DNA of 49,956 nucleotides from an uncultured Clostridia bacterium (GCA_910586765.1 CAJUJJ010000015.1:1-49956); one strand, 5' to 3'; shown: positions 37,901 to 46,042, counted from the first letter of the stretch. Notes: generated by a model not told the origin, from the sequence alone. Numbers and translations: made by a program.

Positions 37901-37990
37901 TTTGTCAACAATACAAAACCTACAAAAGCAGTTGTTACAAACAAAGCAGAAAATGATTTATATAATCTATTTGAAACATTAGCAGCTTAA
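34946..37990 (+). CDS. SNF2/DEAH-type helicase with zinc-binding insert
   Basis: A 1014-residue protein. The first 250 residues are a non-helicase domain of unknown fold. Helicase lobe 1 has Walker A ECGSGKT near 290, a four-cysteine zinc insert (CPDCHKP near 394 and CEHCGS near 430), DEAH-like DELH near 519 and GMTATL near 550. Lobe 2 has GGRVLIYTSW, TNPSLVETGLDL and RQSSRRSWRINQ motifs near 750-850. It is distinct from the truncated helicase at 11793. It leads a colinear operon with the JAB, ThiF and E2-like genes and is probably its motor for DNA remodelling or replication. All core motifs look intact. Confidence 0.85.
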   Translation: MTQSNLMKMEYFDLKSETRLETYADTVVIEKENNTCYIAAIRFGGYPESVKGMSEAIYGGGSITIETNDDIMTLHSRVKQYRKELSHDGIYAEATLMIQDEEQRTNHDESESGKPRKCYLFCEQGDSNHLFEELDKKTSIPLIPEFKEYVLTELQNRDILKPLQVISSQQKFDVWLLTMTENEKNIVAVMNDGLKSGAICIPDSHDNKFPAIHSVTQYLNTFGIMIAERIKNQFQPLFDPAKEMLSPEILAVNDNIKQNVGYSLYDAQLAVCEAHKRCLEQKKATLCIAECGSGKTKIGITALHAYQQKKKQSKHFNIVLCPSHMTKKWIREIEESLPDTFAVAINSITELHTAYNTYEQDNKTCYVIMSKEKARDGYMKRPAVIWNQRKKAFLCPDCHKPIEMDFIDEGSKYKVPADALFFKKENKQNHKCEHCGSLLWTALLPEQQSEWVKVSKFGFVHRKHAYQYLEGLQKKPALYHAIQKIAENPEGYFTNAGAYRRFSLSTYIKKQMRGKIDGLIIDELHNYNNNSGQGDAMGELFQTAHKVVGMTATLINGYSSGIFYLLYRIAPSLMLKDGKHYDKSTEFNTEYGVTESVYEIAAPDYNSNRRTSKKKLRERQLPGVSPLVYSRFLMDSAAFLSLNDMGKNLPEYEEIPIQLQMSEEVAQEYSRLESEFKNILCSQKDISKKILSSYLGLLTVYPDQPYDQKPIVHPITGNDIIIPKDTSSFQELHEKDYSVLDVVQNKTAVGGRVLIYTSWIRTDTQEKLYKLLAENGYRVSILTASVPPNKREEWVENQVREGIQVLITNPSLVETGLDLNDFTTLYYYNIAYNLFTLRQSSRRSWRINQKAPRIEVYFSYYEGTMQNRAIKLMASKLAAAGMIEGNFTEEGLAAMSDCTDMTTALARELTQGIKNEVEDLSAVFKKMAILKPAAEQVTLETVSSEVEDIAIAPIEPTYPTTIIDDTSEMTIYSTNAPFAASALLSFVNNTKPTKAVVTNKAENDLYNLFETLAA

Positions 37991-38020
37991 ATAAAAAAAC
38001 AAAAAAGGAGTAGATGAAAT

Positions 38021-39250
38021 ATGAATAACACAGAAAACAAAGAATTATTTGACCTTGGCAGTTCCCCTATTGCAGAAGATTTTGACCCATTTGCAATGGA
38101 AAATGAATTAGAAGAAGATGTTACACCAGAGCAAAGCAAAACAGAAACGGATACCAATACAGCAAAGACAAAAGCAGCAAAAACAGAAAAAGAAGAACAG
38201 CATTTTGAAGAAAAATCACCTGTATTTGTATATGCTGGAGCAACAGAAACGATTAGCGATATTTCTATGACATTTGATGAACTTCGCATCGAGAAATCTT
38301 GTGACTTTCCAGAATTAGATGATGGTAAAAAAGTATCTTGGACAGTGGAATATGGCAAAATTAGCAAAACTGTTACAAATCCAAAAGAAACTTGTATTGG
38401 CAGTATGAAAAACAGCATTGAAAACTCCAAAGAATTTATTGACAGTTTAAAGAAGGCAAAAGACAAAAATCCTGTGTGCAAAATCAAACCTCGTGTTACT
38501 GCACAAAGTAAAGGCACAGCATACAAAGGTGTATTTACTACTTTAGAGGAGGCAGAAACAGCAGGAAAAGTCATTTCTATTGTACCTGCTCGTGATGGCA
38601 AAGTATATGAAATAAGAGATACCGAAATGGGTAAGTTTATTACACCAGTTACTGACTGTGATATGCTTTCTGAAGTGCAAGCTGGATTTACTCCAGCTTT
38701 GCCTCTTATCCCTGCAAAATTGCTTCTGCAAGTATTTACATTCTTCTATCACTTTTCTCAATGCGATAATGGGAAAGAAGCACTTGTTAATATTTATTGG
38801 GACAAAGAAAATCAAATCTTTCTAGCAGATGCACCAGAACAACTCGTTAGTAAAATTTCAGTAGATAGCAAAATGAGTGAAAAATTTGCAGATGATAGAT
38901 ATCTCCACTATATGGATATTCATTCTCATAATACTATGGCTGCGTTTTTCTCACCAGTAGATGACCATGACGAAAAAGCAACACGTCTTTACACTGTAGT
39001 AGGCAGACTAAACAAAAGTAAACCAGAAATAAAAACTCGTATTTCTAATGGTGGAAAGTTTATGGAGATTGACCCAAAACAAGTATTTGAGTTTTCAGAC
39101 ATTTCATTTCTTGATGACTGGATAAACAATGTAGACATCAGCTCCAGAAATAAAAAAAATATTCGTAAAGCATTTTCTTATATGGCAAAAATGGAAGCAA
39201 AAGCAGAGAAAGCAGAAAGACGAAACAAAAAGAAAGTAGGTGCTATATGA
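38021..39250 (+). CDS. JAMM/JAB metalloprotease-domain protein (PRTRC-A-like)
   Basis: A 409-residue protein whose C-terminal half has a perfect JAMM zinc motif HxHx7SxxD: His301, His303, Ser311, Asp314 (HSHNTMAAFFSPVDD). JAB-domain enzymes remove ubiquitin-like proteins. The N-terminus (1-65) is acidic and disordered. Residues about 68-180 form an additional strand-rich domain (SDISMTFDELRI, later VSWTVEYGKI) that could be a fused ubiquitin-like or substrate domain. Together with the next-door E1-like gene this resembles PRTRC system protein A. It starts 30 bp after the helicase and overlaps thiF by 4 bp. Confidence 0.82.
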   Translation: MNNTENKELFDLGSSPIAEDFDPFAMENELEEDVTPEQSKTETDTNTAKTKAAKTEKEEQHFEEKSPVFVYAGATETISDISMTFDELRIEKSCDFPELDDGKKVSWTVEYGKISKTVTNPKETCIGSMKNSIENSKEFIDSLKKAKDKNPVCKIKPRVTAQSKGTAYKGVFTTLEEAETAGKVISIVPARDGKVYEIRDTEMGKFITPVTDCDMLSEVQAGFTPALPLIPAKLLLQVFTFFYHFSQCDNGKEALVNIYWDKENQIFLADAPEQLVSKISVDSKMSEKFADDRYLHYMDIHSHNTMAAFFSPVDDHDEKATRLYTVVGRLNKSKPEIKTRISNGGKFMEIDPKQVFEFSDISFLDDWINNVDISSRNKKNIRKAFSYMAKMEAKAEKAERRNKKKVGAI

Positions 39251-39987
39251 AATTTTCTTTAGAAAAAGCTGTAAAAATCATAATGATAGGTGCAGGTGGA
39301 ACAGGTGGTTATATTGCACCACATTTATACAGATTACTCCACACACTTAACCGTACTGTCAAAGTAATCATTGCAGATGGCGACATTGTAGAACAAAAAA
39401 ATATTGTCCGTCAAAATTTTATATGTTCCGATTTAGGAAGAAACAAAGCACGAGTATTAGCAGAACGCTATGCTTCTGCATTTGGTATGGAAGTATATTA
39501 TATTCCTGAATTTATAGAAAGTGAAATTAGATTGCTGGAGTTGCTGAAACCAGACTCCTATTATCAACAAGAATTAGTCATTTTAATTGGTGCAGTAGAT
39601 AATAATAAAAGCCGTCAAATGTGCCACAATGTATTTCAAAAGTTAGATGACATTATTTATATTGATAGTGGCAATGGACAATATACAGGACAAGTAGTGT
39701 GTGGTATTCGTTGTCGTGGCAAGACATACTACAAACCTGTTGCTGATATTTATACAGATATACTTGAAAATACAGATAAATTTCCTACAGAACTATCTTG
39801 TGCAGAGACAGCTATATCAGCACCACAAAGTATTGTTGCAAATATTATGGCTGCTACTGCTGTCATATCATACATTTATAATATTTTAGTACTTGGTACA
39901 ATTCAAGTGGAACGTGTCACATTTTCTACAAAAACAGTGAATATGAAACCTATTTTAGAACCAAAAATAACAAAAATAAAGAGGTGA
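39247..39987 (+). CDS. ThiF/E1-like adenylating enzyme (PRTRC ThiF-type)
   Basis: The 246-residue protein starts with the nucleotide-binding loop IMIGAGGTGG (residues 12-21). It then has the E1 signature ADGDIVEQKNIVRQNF (with the Asp and Arg used for ATP and adenylate chemistry), GRNKARVLAERY, and GAVDNNKSRQ. A cysteine in ELSCAETAISAPQ near 181 is a candidate thioester or conserved PRTRC cysteine. E1-like enzymes adenylate the C-terminus of ubiquitin-like proteins. It overlaps the JAB gene by 4 bp and is followed by the methylase after 6 bp. The ubiquitin-like partner is not evident. Confidence 0.85.
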   Translation: MKFSLEKAVKIIMIGAGGTGGYIAPHLYRLLHTLNRTVKVIIADGDIVEQKNIVRQNFICSDLGRNKARVLAERYASAFGMEVYYIPEFIESEIRLLELLKPDSYYQQELVILIGAVDNNKSRQMCHNVFQKLDDIIYIDSGNGQYTGQVVCGIRCRGKTYYKPVADIYTDILENTDKFPTELSCAETAISAPQSIVANIMAATAVISYIYNILVLGTIQVERVTFSTKTVNMKPILEPKITKIKR

Positions 39988-39993
39988 TGAGTT

Positions 39994-41457
39994 ATGGCAG
40001 TTGACAATCAAAAACACTATGCCATTATAAAATTAGAAGAAGCTACAAGAAGTATCAAGCAAGCAACCAATGAACTCCCTATATTACGAAAGAGGTTAGA
40101 AAGATTAAAAGAAAACAAACCAAAAGCAAGAGAAGTATATAGTGATTTACAGCAGCAAAAAAATAAGTTACTTTCTGCTTTTCATACTGCTGTACTGTCA
40201 TTATTGGAAATGGAGCTAAATGAAATGGCAGAGTATTCTGTCAAGTTAAGTCGTTCTGTAAAAGCATTTCATATTATGACACCAGATTACAGTAAACTAT
40301 GTTCTGTATTGTTGGACTATATTTCTAAACTACCCATTACAGATACGACAGAAACAAAAACCACAAATGCTGCTGTGATTGGTAGACTGATGACAAATGT
40401 TAAAATGGGCTATTATCCTACTAACATAGAACACGTAAAATATCTTTCTAAAGGAATTGCATTTCCAGAAGAAATTACAGTAAATTTACTTGACCCATGT
40501 TGTGGTTGTGGACTTGCATTACATACATTAGCAGGTGAAAATAGCTGTAATACTTATGGCATTGAACTTGACAGATATAGAGCAGAAGAATCTTTAACAC
40601 GTCTAAATCGTGTTGGCTTTGGCTCTTATTTCCGTTCTCGTATTAGCAATGAAGCATTTCATATGATGCTACTAAATCCTCCTTATTTGTCGGTGATGAC
40701 AAAAGGAGGCAGAAATACTCGAAGCGAAAAAAGATTTCTTATTGATGCACTTTCTCATATCATTTATGGAGGAGTGCTTCTTTATATCATTCCTTATTAT
40801 CGCCTTACACCAGATATATGTCGTGTCTTATGTGATAACTTCACTGACTTAACCGTATGGAAATTTATGGGGAATGAATTTCAAAAGTTTAAACAAGTAG
40901 CTGTTATGGGAGTTCGCCAAAAACGTCAAAATGGTTCTGCTTTGGTTTCTAAACTTGCAACATTAGCATTACAGCCTGATAGTATTCCAGAACTTTCAGA
41001 GTTGCCAGAAAATCGTTATCTCCTTCCCAAAATAGCAAAGAAAGTAGAATTGTTTAAAGGTGCTGAATTTAATGTAGTAGAGTTAGAGGAGCAATTAAAG
41101 AAATCGAATAGCTTTTCTCGCTTATTTGAGAAAAACAAAATTGACAGTGAAATCAAACGTCCTCTATTACCTTTAAATATTGGGCAAGTTGGTTTAATTG
41201 GTGGCTCTGGGCTTATTAATGGCATTGTGGAATGTGATACGCCTCATATTATCAAAGGACGTATTGTAAAAGAAACCAACGTCAATAAAGAAGAAAATCT
41301 CAACAACAAAGGAGAATTGGTAGGAACGACAGTTTATGAAACACGCTCCAATAAAATGATATTTAATCTATTAACGCCACAAGGCTTTGTATCACTTTCG
41401 GATTATGGTGAAAACACAAATACAACTAGCAATGAAACAGATAGAAAGGTGGAATAA
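39994..41457 (+). CDS. DUF6094-type N6-adenine DNA methyltransferase
   Basis: A 487-residue protein. Residues 1-110 are helical and coiled. The class I methyltransferase core has motif I DPCCGCGLALH starting at Asp167, an acidic loop IELDRY near 190, and catalytic motif IV NPPY at 228-231. This is the DUF6094 family seen on plasmids and conjugative elements. It would methylate adenines in DNA, possibly to protect the element from restriction or to mark it in the system encoded by its neighbours. It lies between the E1-like gene (6 bp) and a small gene (2 bp), so it belongs to the same operon. Confidence 0.85.
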   Translation: MAVDNQKHYAIIKLEEATRSIKQATNELPILRKRLERLKENKPKAREVYSDLQQQKNKLLSAFHTAVLSLLEMELNEMAEYSVKLSRSVKAFHIMTPDYSKLCSVLLDYISKLPITDTTETKTTNAAVIGRLMTNVKMGYYPTNIEHVKYLSKGIAFPEEITVNLLDPCCGCGLALHTLAGENSCNTYGIELDRYRAEESLTRLNRVGFGSYFRSRISNEAFHMMLLNPPYLSVMTKGGRNTRSEKRFLIDALSHIIYGGVLLYIIPYYRLTPDICRVLCDNFTDLTVWKFMGNEFQKFKQVAVMGVRQKRQNGSALVSKLATLALQPDSIPELSELPENRYLLPKIAKKVELFKGAEFNVVELEEQLKKSNSFSRLFEKNKIDSEIKRPLLPLNIGQVGLIGGSGLINGIVECDTPHIIKGRIVKETNVNKEENLNNKGELVGTTVYETRSNKMIFNLLTPQGFVSLSDYGENTNTTSNETDRKVE

Positions 41458-41459
41458 CA

Positions 41460-41756
41460 ATGGTTACAGTAAGCATAAAAAAATTGGTGTCTGCAATAGA
41501 AGAAGCAGACGCTTTTCATTTGCCTGATAGGAATGGGGGAACTCATTATATTTATGAAGAAATTTATAGACGCCTTACAGAAGGAATACCAGTGCATTTG
41601 TCAGAAATCAATTTCAATCGTTTTGAAGTGGATGATATTGATACCATGAGGGAGTTATATATTGATATTTTGGAAGTAAATGAAAACAAAGCAGAAGCAT
41701 TTACACGCATTTTAAAAAACATTCCTCCTATGACTGCCACTTCTAAATTTATATAG
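41460..41756 (+). CDS. Unrecognised 98-aa protein of the PRTRC-like operon
   Basis: A small soluble protein starting 2 bp after the methylase gene with AGAAAGGTGG as its ribosome site. It is acidic and mixed alpha/beta (MVTVSIKKLVSAIEEADAFH ... EINFNRFEVDDIDTMRELYI). No CxxC or glycine-glycine tail is present. Being in the position of a small PRTRC protein, it is one of the candidates for a ubiquitin-like or adaptor partner, but there is no sequence proof. Confidence 0.6.
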   Translation: MVTVSIKKLVSAIEEADAFHLPDRNGGTHYIYEEIYRRLTEGIPVHLSEINFNRFEVDDIDTMRELYIDILEVNENKAEAFTRILKNIPPMTATSKFI

Positions 41757-41765
41757 GAGGAAGCT

Positions 41766-42320
41766 ATGATTGATAGATTTGATGAAATACTAAATATACT
41801 TTGTATTGCAAAAAAGCTCTATGATATGGGCAAATATGAAGTAGTAGAAAAAAGTTTTTATGATGTGCTGGATGCGGATATGTATTATGAAAATATATAT
41901 GAATTATTGTATCAATTCTTTGGGTATTATGACTATCAATACTATGAAAAATACGATGCAGAACTTCATATATTATCGGATAAAAACATTGTTGATTACT
42001 ATATATTAGCTGGAGAATATGGCAAAAAATACAATATTTCTGAAGAGTGTAATCCATATATTGAGCAAGCAGAGGAATATATAAAAATACAGTTAAACTT
42101 CTGCTATTGTATCGATTGGACAATTATGGTACACACGCAACAAAAACGTTCCTTTCACAGTAGAATTGCACTGTTTATTTATCAATATGAATGGGTTGAT
42201 TTAACAGAATTAGCTTGTAGACTAATTGAGATTTATAAATGGTTTTCTAATGCTTGTATTCATTTAAAAGAGATTTTAAAGGATACAAAATATGTTAGAG
42301 AGGAGGCGATTGCCGCATGA
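41766..42320 (+). CDS. Unrecognised 184-aa helical protein of the PRTRC-like operon
   Basis: A tyrosine-rich, acidic, all-helical protein (DRFDEILNILCIAKKLYDMG ... YYDYQYYEKYDAELH) preceded by AGGAGG and ATG 41766. It overlaps the next gene by 4 bp. It has no recognisable catalytic motif and no membrane helix. The helical pattern could be TPR-like. It is probably a structural or adaptor subunit of the module. Confidence 0.6.
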   Translation: MIDRFDEILNILCIAKKLYDMGKYEVVEKSFYDVLDADMYYENIYELLYQFFGYYDYQYYEKYDAELHILSDKNIVDYYILAGEYGKKYNISEECNPYIEQAEEYIKIQLNFCYCIDWTIMVHTQQKRSFHSRIALFIYQYEWVDLTELACRLIEIYKWFSNACIHLKEILKDTKYVREEAIAA

Positions 42321-42964
42321 GTGAAATGCTTATAAGAATCAAAGAAGATGGCAGAGTAATGGTTGAAACAGAAAGTGGAGGTGTAAAAAGTTTTAAGCAG
42401 ATTACGCCAGATAGTTTAGCAGAATGTATCCATCAAAGTTTGCTGCGAGGTGCCATTCATACAGGATTGCTTCCTAAAAACTGCATCTCATTTAGTGCAT
42501 ATGATAATGGAAATAAGGAAGTTGTATTACTCCATGCAGAAAGCAGAGCAGACATCAGTTATTTTGGTACAGAATACAAAAACTTTCCTTTGCCTTGTTT
42601 GGTGTTTGGCTTTTGTATTACACAAGAAGGACATATTGCCTCCTGCAAACTGGGTGTTATAGAAAACAGCAATAGAATTCATCCAAATACAAAAATGTAT
42701 CATTACCCACTGTCTAATGTCAGTGGGTTTCATATTTGTACGGGAAATAACACATTTCCAAAATGCACCAGCCTGCATACATTGGCAAGCTTGCCCTACT
42801 ATATTCTGTCTATGCCAAACAACAATGACCATTTTCATCACTTTCTAAACAAACGAAATATGGAAATGAGGGATTTATTGGAATTATTAAAAAATAAGGA
42901 GCAAGCATTTTATTACAGTGACATATTGTTACCAAATGGAAAAGTATTAAATGATTTTATATAG
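42317..42964 (+). CDS. E2-like protein (PRTRC system protein B / prokaryotic E2 family D type)
   Basis: The 215-residue protein follows the PRTRC-B pattern: an N-terminal beta-rich half, then a core with PLPCLVFGFCI, YHYPLSNVSGFHICTGNN (Cys141 in the ICTGN turn), PKCTSLHTL and a helical C-terminus with NNNDHFHHF. In the literature this family is described as related to E2 ubiquitin-conjugating enzymes. Together with the E1-like and JAB genes it completes a conjugation-like set in one operon. It overlaps the previous gene by 4 bp (ATGA), so it is translationally coupled. Whether Cys141 carries a thioester is unknown. Confidence 0.72.
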   Translation: MSEMLIRIKEDGRVMVETESGGVKSFKQITPDSLAECIHQSLLRGAIHTGLLPKNCISFSAYDNGNKEVVLLHAESRADISYFGTEYKNFPLPCLVFGFCITQEGHIASCKLGVIENSNRIHPNTKMYHYPLSNVSGFHICTGNNTFPKCTSLHTLASLPYYILSMPNNNDHFHHFLNKRNMEMRDLLELLKNKEQAFYYSDILLPNGKVLNDFI

Positions 42965-42978
42965 CAAAGGAAGAGATA

Positions 42979-43197
42979 ATGATGTTTACAACAAAAGCAA
43001 TGATTTACAGTTTAGAAAAACAAGAGGAAGTAACGATATTACATAACAAAAACAACAATGATGTGATTGCAGAATACAACGGTACTCGTTGTACTGCAAT
43101 CTATAATCCGTTTACTGGATTGTTTTATGTAGATGACATATTTGGGGTACTGAAAAATCAACAGCAATGTCCTATATGTGGAGAGCATTTGGACTAA
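42979..43197 (+). CDS. Small protein with C-terminal CxxC, 72 aa
   Basis: A 72-residue, strand-rich protein (TILHNKNNNDVIAEYNGTRC, then YNPFTGLFYVDDIFGVL) ending with a CPICGEHLD zinc-knuckle-like tail. AGGAAGAG precedes ATG 42979, and a second ATG follows at 42982. It is the last gene of the PRTRC-like set before the rad52-type gene. Its beta-rich core and size would allow a ubiquitin-like fold, but the CxxC tail and lack of GlyGly argue for a small zinc protein. Function unknown. Confidence 0.55.
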   Translation: MMFTTKAMIYSLEKQEEVTILHNKNNNDVIAEYNGTRCTAIYNPFTGLFYVDDIFGVLKNQQQCPICGEHLD

Positions 43198-43226
43198 TAG
43201 TTACGAAATAGGAAAGGAGTTTTTAT

Positions 43227-43991
43227 ATGAACTATGAAGAAATGATTCAAAAATTACGTGAGCCATTTAGCAGTAAAGAAATTGATTGGAAAATTCAAGT
43301 TGTTACACAAGACAAATTAAAAGGTCTTGCTGTTGTCTATATGGACGCTCGTGCTGTGCAAAAACGATTAGATGAAGTGGTTGGTGCGTTTAACTGGAAA
43401 AATGTATATTCTTTATGGCATGACAATTCTCAAATTTGTGGTATCAGCATTTTCAATACAGAGCGTAACGAATGGGTAACCAAATTTGATGGTGCAGAAA
43501 ACAGCGATATTGAACCTATTAAGGGTGGCTTGTCTGATTCCTTTAAACGTGCTGCTAGTATGTGGGGAATTGGACGCTATATGTATGAAATGGATGGCAT
43601 TTGGGTAGAAATTGAGCCAAGAGGAAAATCTTTTGTGATTAAGCAAAATCAATATAGCAGATTAGAAAAGGAATATAATACCGCAGTTAGCAGGATATTT
43701 GCCCTTCCTTCTCAGCCACAAAATACACCCGTTATACAAGAAACAAAAGCGAATACGGTAAATACAGCAAAAGCACCTTACGATTATGAAGTGCGTTCTA
43801 TTCGATTATCTGGAAAATCTAGTCAAGTACTAGAACTCATAGACAATAGTGGCAGTGTTGTAAAAGCATATATCAGAGCAGCAGACCAGTCTATTAAAGT
43901 AGGGACTCATTTGTGCAATGTTTGTATTGAGAAAAAGAAAAACAGCTATGGAGAATATCATTTAATCAGTGCTTATCAGATAGCAGCATAA
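43227..43991 (+). CDS. Rad52/Rad22-family single-strand annealing protein
   Basis: The 254-residue protein has the Rad52-type core in residues 1-140: a helix (YEEMIQKLREPFSSKEIDWK), strands around a conserved YMDARAVQKRLDEVVGAFNW, then KGGLSDSFKRAASMWGIGRY, the best-known signature of phage and bacterial Rad52 homologues. The C-terminal part (170-254) has strands resembling an OB-like domain. Such proteins bind single-stranded DNA and anneal complementary strands in recombination. It sits between the PRTRC-like genes and the Rad50-like gene, and is followed by a terminator at 44012. Confidence 0.88.
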   Translation: MNYEEMIQKLREPFSSKEIDWKIQVVTQDKLKGLAVVYMDARAVQKRLDEVVGAFNWKNVYSLWHDNSQICGISIFNTERNEWVTKFDGAENSDIEPIKGGLSDSFKRAASMWGIGRYMYEMDGIWVEIEPRGKSFVIKQNQYSRLEKEYNTAVSRIFALPSQPQNTPVIQETKANTVNTAKAPYDYEVRSIRLSGKSSQVLELIDNSGSVVKAYIRAADQSIKVGTHLCNVCIEKKKNSYGEYHLISAYQIAA

Positions 43992-44011
43992 TTGAAATTA
44001 AAAATGAATAG

Positions 44012-44040
44012 AGGGAGTGAAAACACTCCCTTATTTATTT
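44012..44040 (+). terminator. Rho-independent terminator
   Basis: An 8 bp stem (AGGGAGTG at 44012-44019 with CACTCCCT at 44024-44031, AAAA loop) is followed by a T-rich tail. It lies after the rad52-type gene and just before the ribosome site of the Rad50-like gene, so it probably terminates or attenuates. Confidence 0.8.
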
Positions 44041-44055
44041 GAAAGGAAGGATAGT

Positions 44056-45894
44056 ATGAATAAAATAAATGGATTTACAATTACAAAGCTAACGCTTACA
44101 GGCTTCAAATGTTTTGAAGACACAACATCATTTAATTTTGGAGATACTACATTAATTACTGCTTCTAATGGTCAAGGCAAATCCAGTATTGCTGATGCTA
44201 TTACATTTGCTTTTATAGGTACGCCATTCTTTGGAGAAAAAGGATTAAATAGACTGCAAAATCACCATATGCAGGAAATGGAAGTCAGTGTAGACTTTGT
44301 TGATGACACACAAAATTTTCACAATATCACTCGCATTAGAAAACATGATACAACTGCTGTGTATTATGATGGGCTTGCTGTTAGACAATCAGATTTAAAT
44401 ATTGCTTTTGGTGGCAAAGATATATTCCTATCTATATTTAACCCACTATACTTTATCAATGTTTTAGGGGATACTGGTAAAAATCTATTAGAAAAGCTAC
44501 TGCCAGTGGTAACACAGGAAGAAGTGCTTGCAGCTCTTTCTCCTTATTCTCAAGAAATTTTAGCAAACCAATCCTTGTTATCTCCAGAAACCTTTATCAA
44601 AAATCGCCGTACAGAACTCAAAAAATGTAATGAAGAACTTATCCGTTATAAAGGTCAAAAAGAACTGCTAGAGGTTCAGCAAAAAGAACGTGTAGCAAAA
44701 TTAGAACAATTAAAAGCAGAAAGGAGTGATATTTCAAATGAGATAGAAGAGTTGACTGCAATACGCTATGACAATATTGATTTTGATGCACAAAAAGAAA
44801 AATTAGCAAAGCTTCGCAAATACTATGCAGAATTAGCAGAAGAAATGACAAATAATAGCATGGAAGAAGAAATGCAAAAAATAATAGAGCAGATAAAGGA
44901 AGTAGAAAAAACAATCACACAGCAAAATGCAAAACAATATGTGTCACAACATACAAAACAGATAGCAGAAATGGAAGCTAATTTAAAAATGTTATATACA
45001 GAACATAACAGATTGCATACAGCACTTAAAAATACAGTAGTTGGATATAAATGTCCTGTATGTGCAGCAGTGATTACAGAAGAAAATGTTGATGTTGTGA
45101 AAGCAGATTTACAGCAAAGACTATCTGCTCTTGTTGAGGAAGGAAAAACAGCGAAAAGGAATCTAAATACAATAAAAATACAAGACAATGCAGCACAGAA
45201 AGCATTTGAAAAACAAAAAGCAGAAGCATTAGAAAAAGAAAATAATAAGCTGATAGACTTAAAACTAGAGCTACAGGAAACACATATCACCTATGAATTG
45301 GACAATGAGGGAAACAAAGAAAAACTTTTTAAAATGGAAAATCAAATCAAAAAACAACAAAATTACATCACCAATGGGAACTGGTCACAAGAACAAGCAT
45401 TGCACTTTGCTGAATTGCAGGAAAAAAAGAAGTTGTGTGAGGCACAAATAGAAGCACTAAGCAATGTTGAAGATTATGATTACACAACACTTATTCAAGA
45501 AACAGAAGAAAAAATAGTACAGCTCAAACAACTTATCAATGAAGCAATTCAGTATATGGCAAAACGAGTGGAGTTAATGCTAAAAGATTTAAAAATGAGT
45601 CATACCGAAATCGTTTTAACAGAGGTAGTCAAAACAACGGGAGAAATCAAAGACTGTTTTCACTTCTCCTATGATGGGCGAGATTACAAATGTCTTTCTC
45701 TGTCAGAAAAGGTTCGTGCTGGGTTAGAAGTTTCTATGCTCCTTCAAAAACTTTCTGGACGCAATTATCCTATCTTTGTTGATAATGGAGAAAGTATTTG
45801 TAGCTTTGGCAAAATGCAGCCTTCTGGGCAAGTAATGATTGCAAGAGTTGTAAATAACCAACCTTTGCAAGTGACCTATAAAAGTAGAAAGTAA
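44056..45894 (+). CDS. Rad50/SbcC-like ATPase with zinc hook
   Basis: A 612-residue P-loop protein. Walker A is SNGQGKSS at residues 37-44, following the AAA_23-type N-terminus TLTGFKCFEDTTSFNF. Two long coiled coils (about 185-330 and 340-480) flank a zinc-hook motif CPVC (Cys333, Cys336). The C-terminal lobe contains LSLSEKVRAGLEVSMLLQKL, equivalent to the signature region, and FVDNGE, the Walker B/D-loop. This is the architecture of a short SMC-type repair ATPase. ATG 44056 was chosen because GGAAGG lies 6 bp upstream. No nuclease partner (SbcD) was found nearby. Confidence 0.88.
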   Translation: MNKINGFTITKLTLTGFKCFEDTTSFNFGDTTLITASNGQGKSSIADAITFAFIGTPFFGEKGLNRLQNHHMQEMEVSVDFVDDTQNFHNITRIRKHDTTAVYYDGLAVRQSDLNIAFGGKDIFLSIFNPLYFINVLGDTGKNLLEKLLPVVTQEEVLAALSPYSQEILANQSLLSPETFIKNRRTELKKCNEELIRYKGQKELLEVQQKERVAKLEQLKAERSDISNEIEELTAIRYDNIDFDAQKEKLAKLRKYYAELAEEMTNNSMEEEMQKIIEQIKEVEKTITQQNAKQYVSQHTKQIAEMEANLKMLYTEHNRLHTALKNTVVGYKCPVCAAVITEENVDVVKADLQQRLSALVEEGKTAKRNLNTIKIQDNAAQKAFEKQKAEALEKENNKLIDLKLELQETHITYELDNEGNKEKLFKMENQIKKQQNYITNGNWSQEQALHFAELQEKKKLCEAQIEALSNVEDYDYTTLIQETEEKIVQLKQLINEAIQYMAKRVELMLKDLKMSHTEIVLTEVVKTTGEIKDCFHFSYDGRDYKCLSLSEKVRAGLEVSMLLQKLSGRNYPIFVDNGESICSFGKMQPSGQVMIARVVNNQPLQVTYKSRK

Positions 45895-45897
45895 TAA

Positions 45898-46030
45898 TTG
45901 TTTCAAAAACGACCATTATTGGAACGATTTTTATAGAACAAAAATTACTTCTAAGATGTGTAATTTTAAGGGTAATTTTGTTTCAAAACTCGTTCCAAAA
46001 TCATCGTTTCATTTCTCATACGTTATTGGG
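45898..46030. promoter_or_regulatory. Candidate res site upstream of the resolvase
   Basis: This gap between the Rad50-like and resolvase genes contains TTGTTTCAAAA twice (45898-45908 and 45978-45988) and the short heptamer GGAACGA at 45921 with its inverse TCGTTCC at 45990. Repeated, partly inverted subsites just before a resolvase gene are expected for a res site. The assignment is inference. Confidence 0.45.
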
Positions 46031-46042
46031 AAGGAGTGCTTT

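Noticed and set aside
38021..38601. Long minus-strand frame (204 codons) opposite the JAB gene
   Set aside because: It is the antisense shadow of a well-supported gene; its product is Ser/Phe/Val-rich with no domain, and it has no ribosome site.
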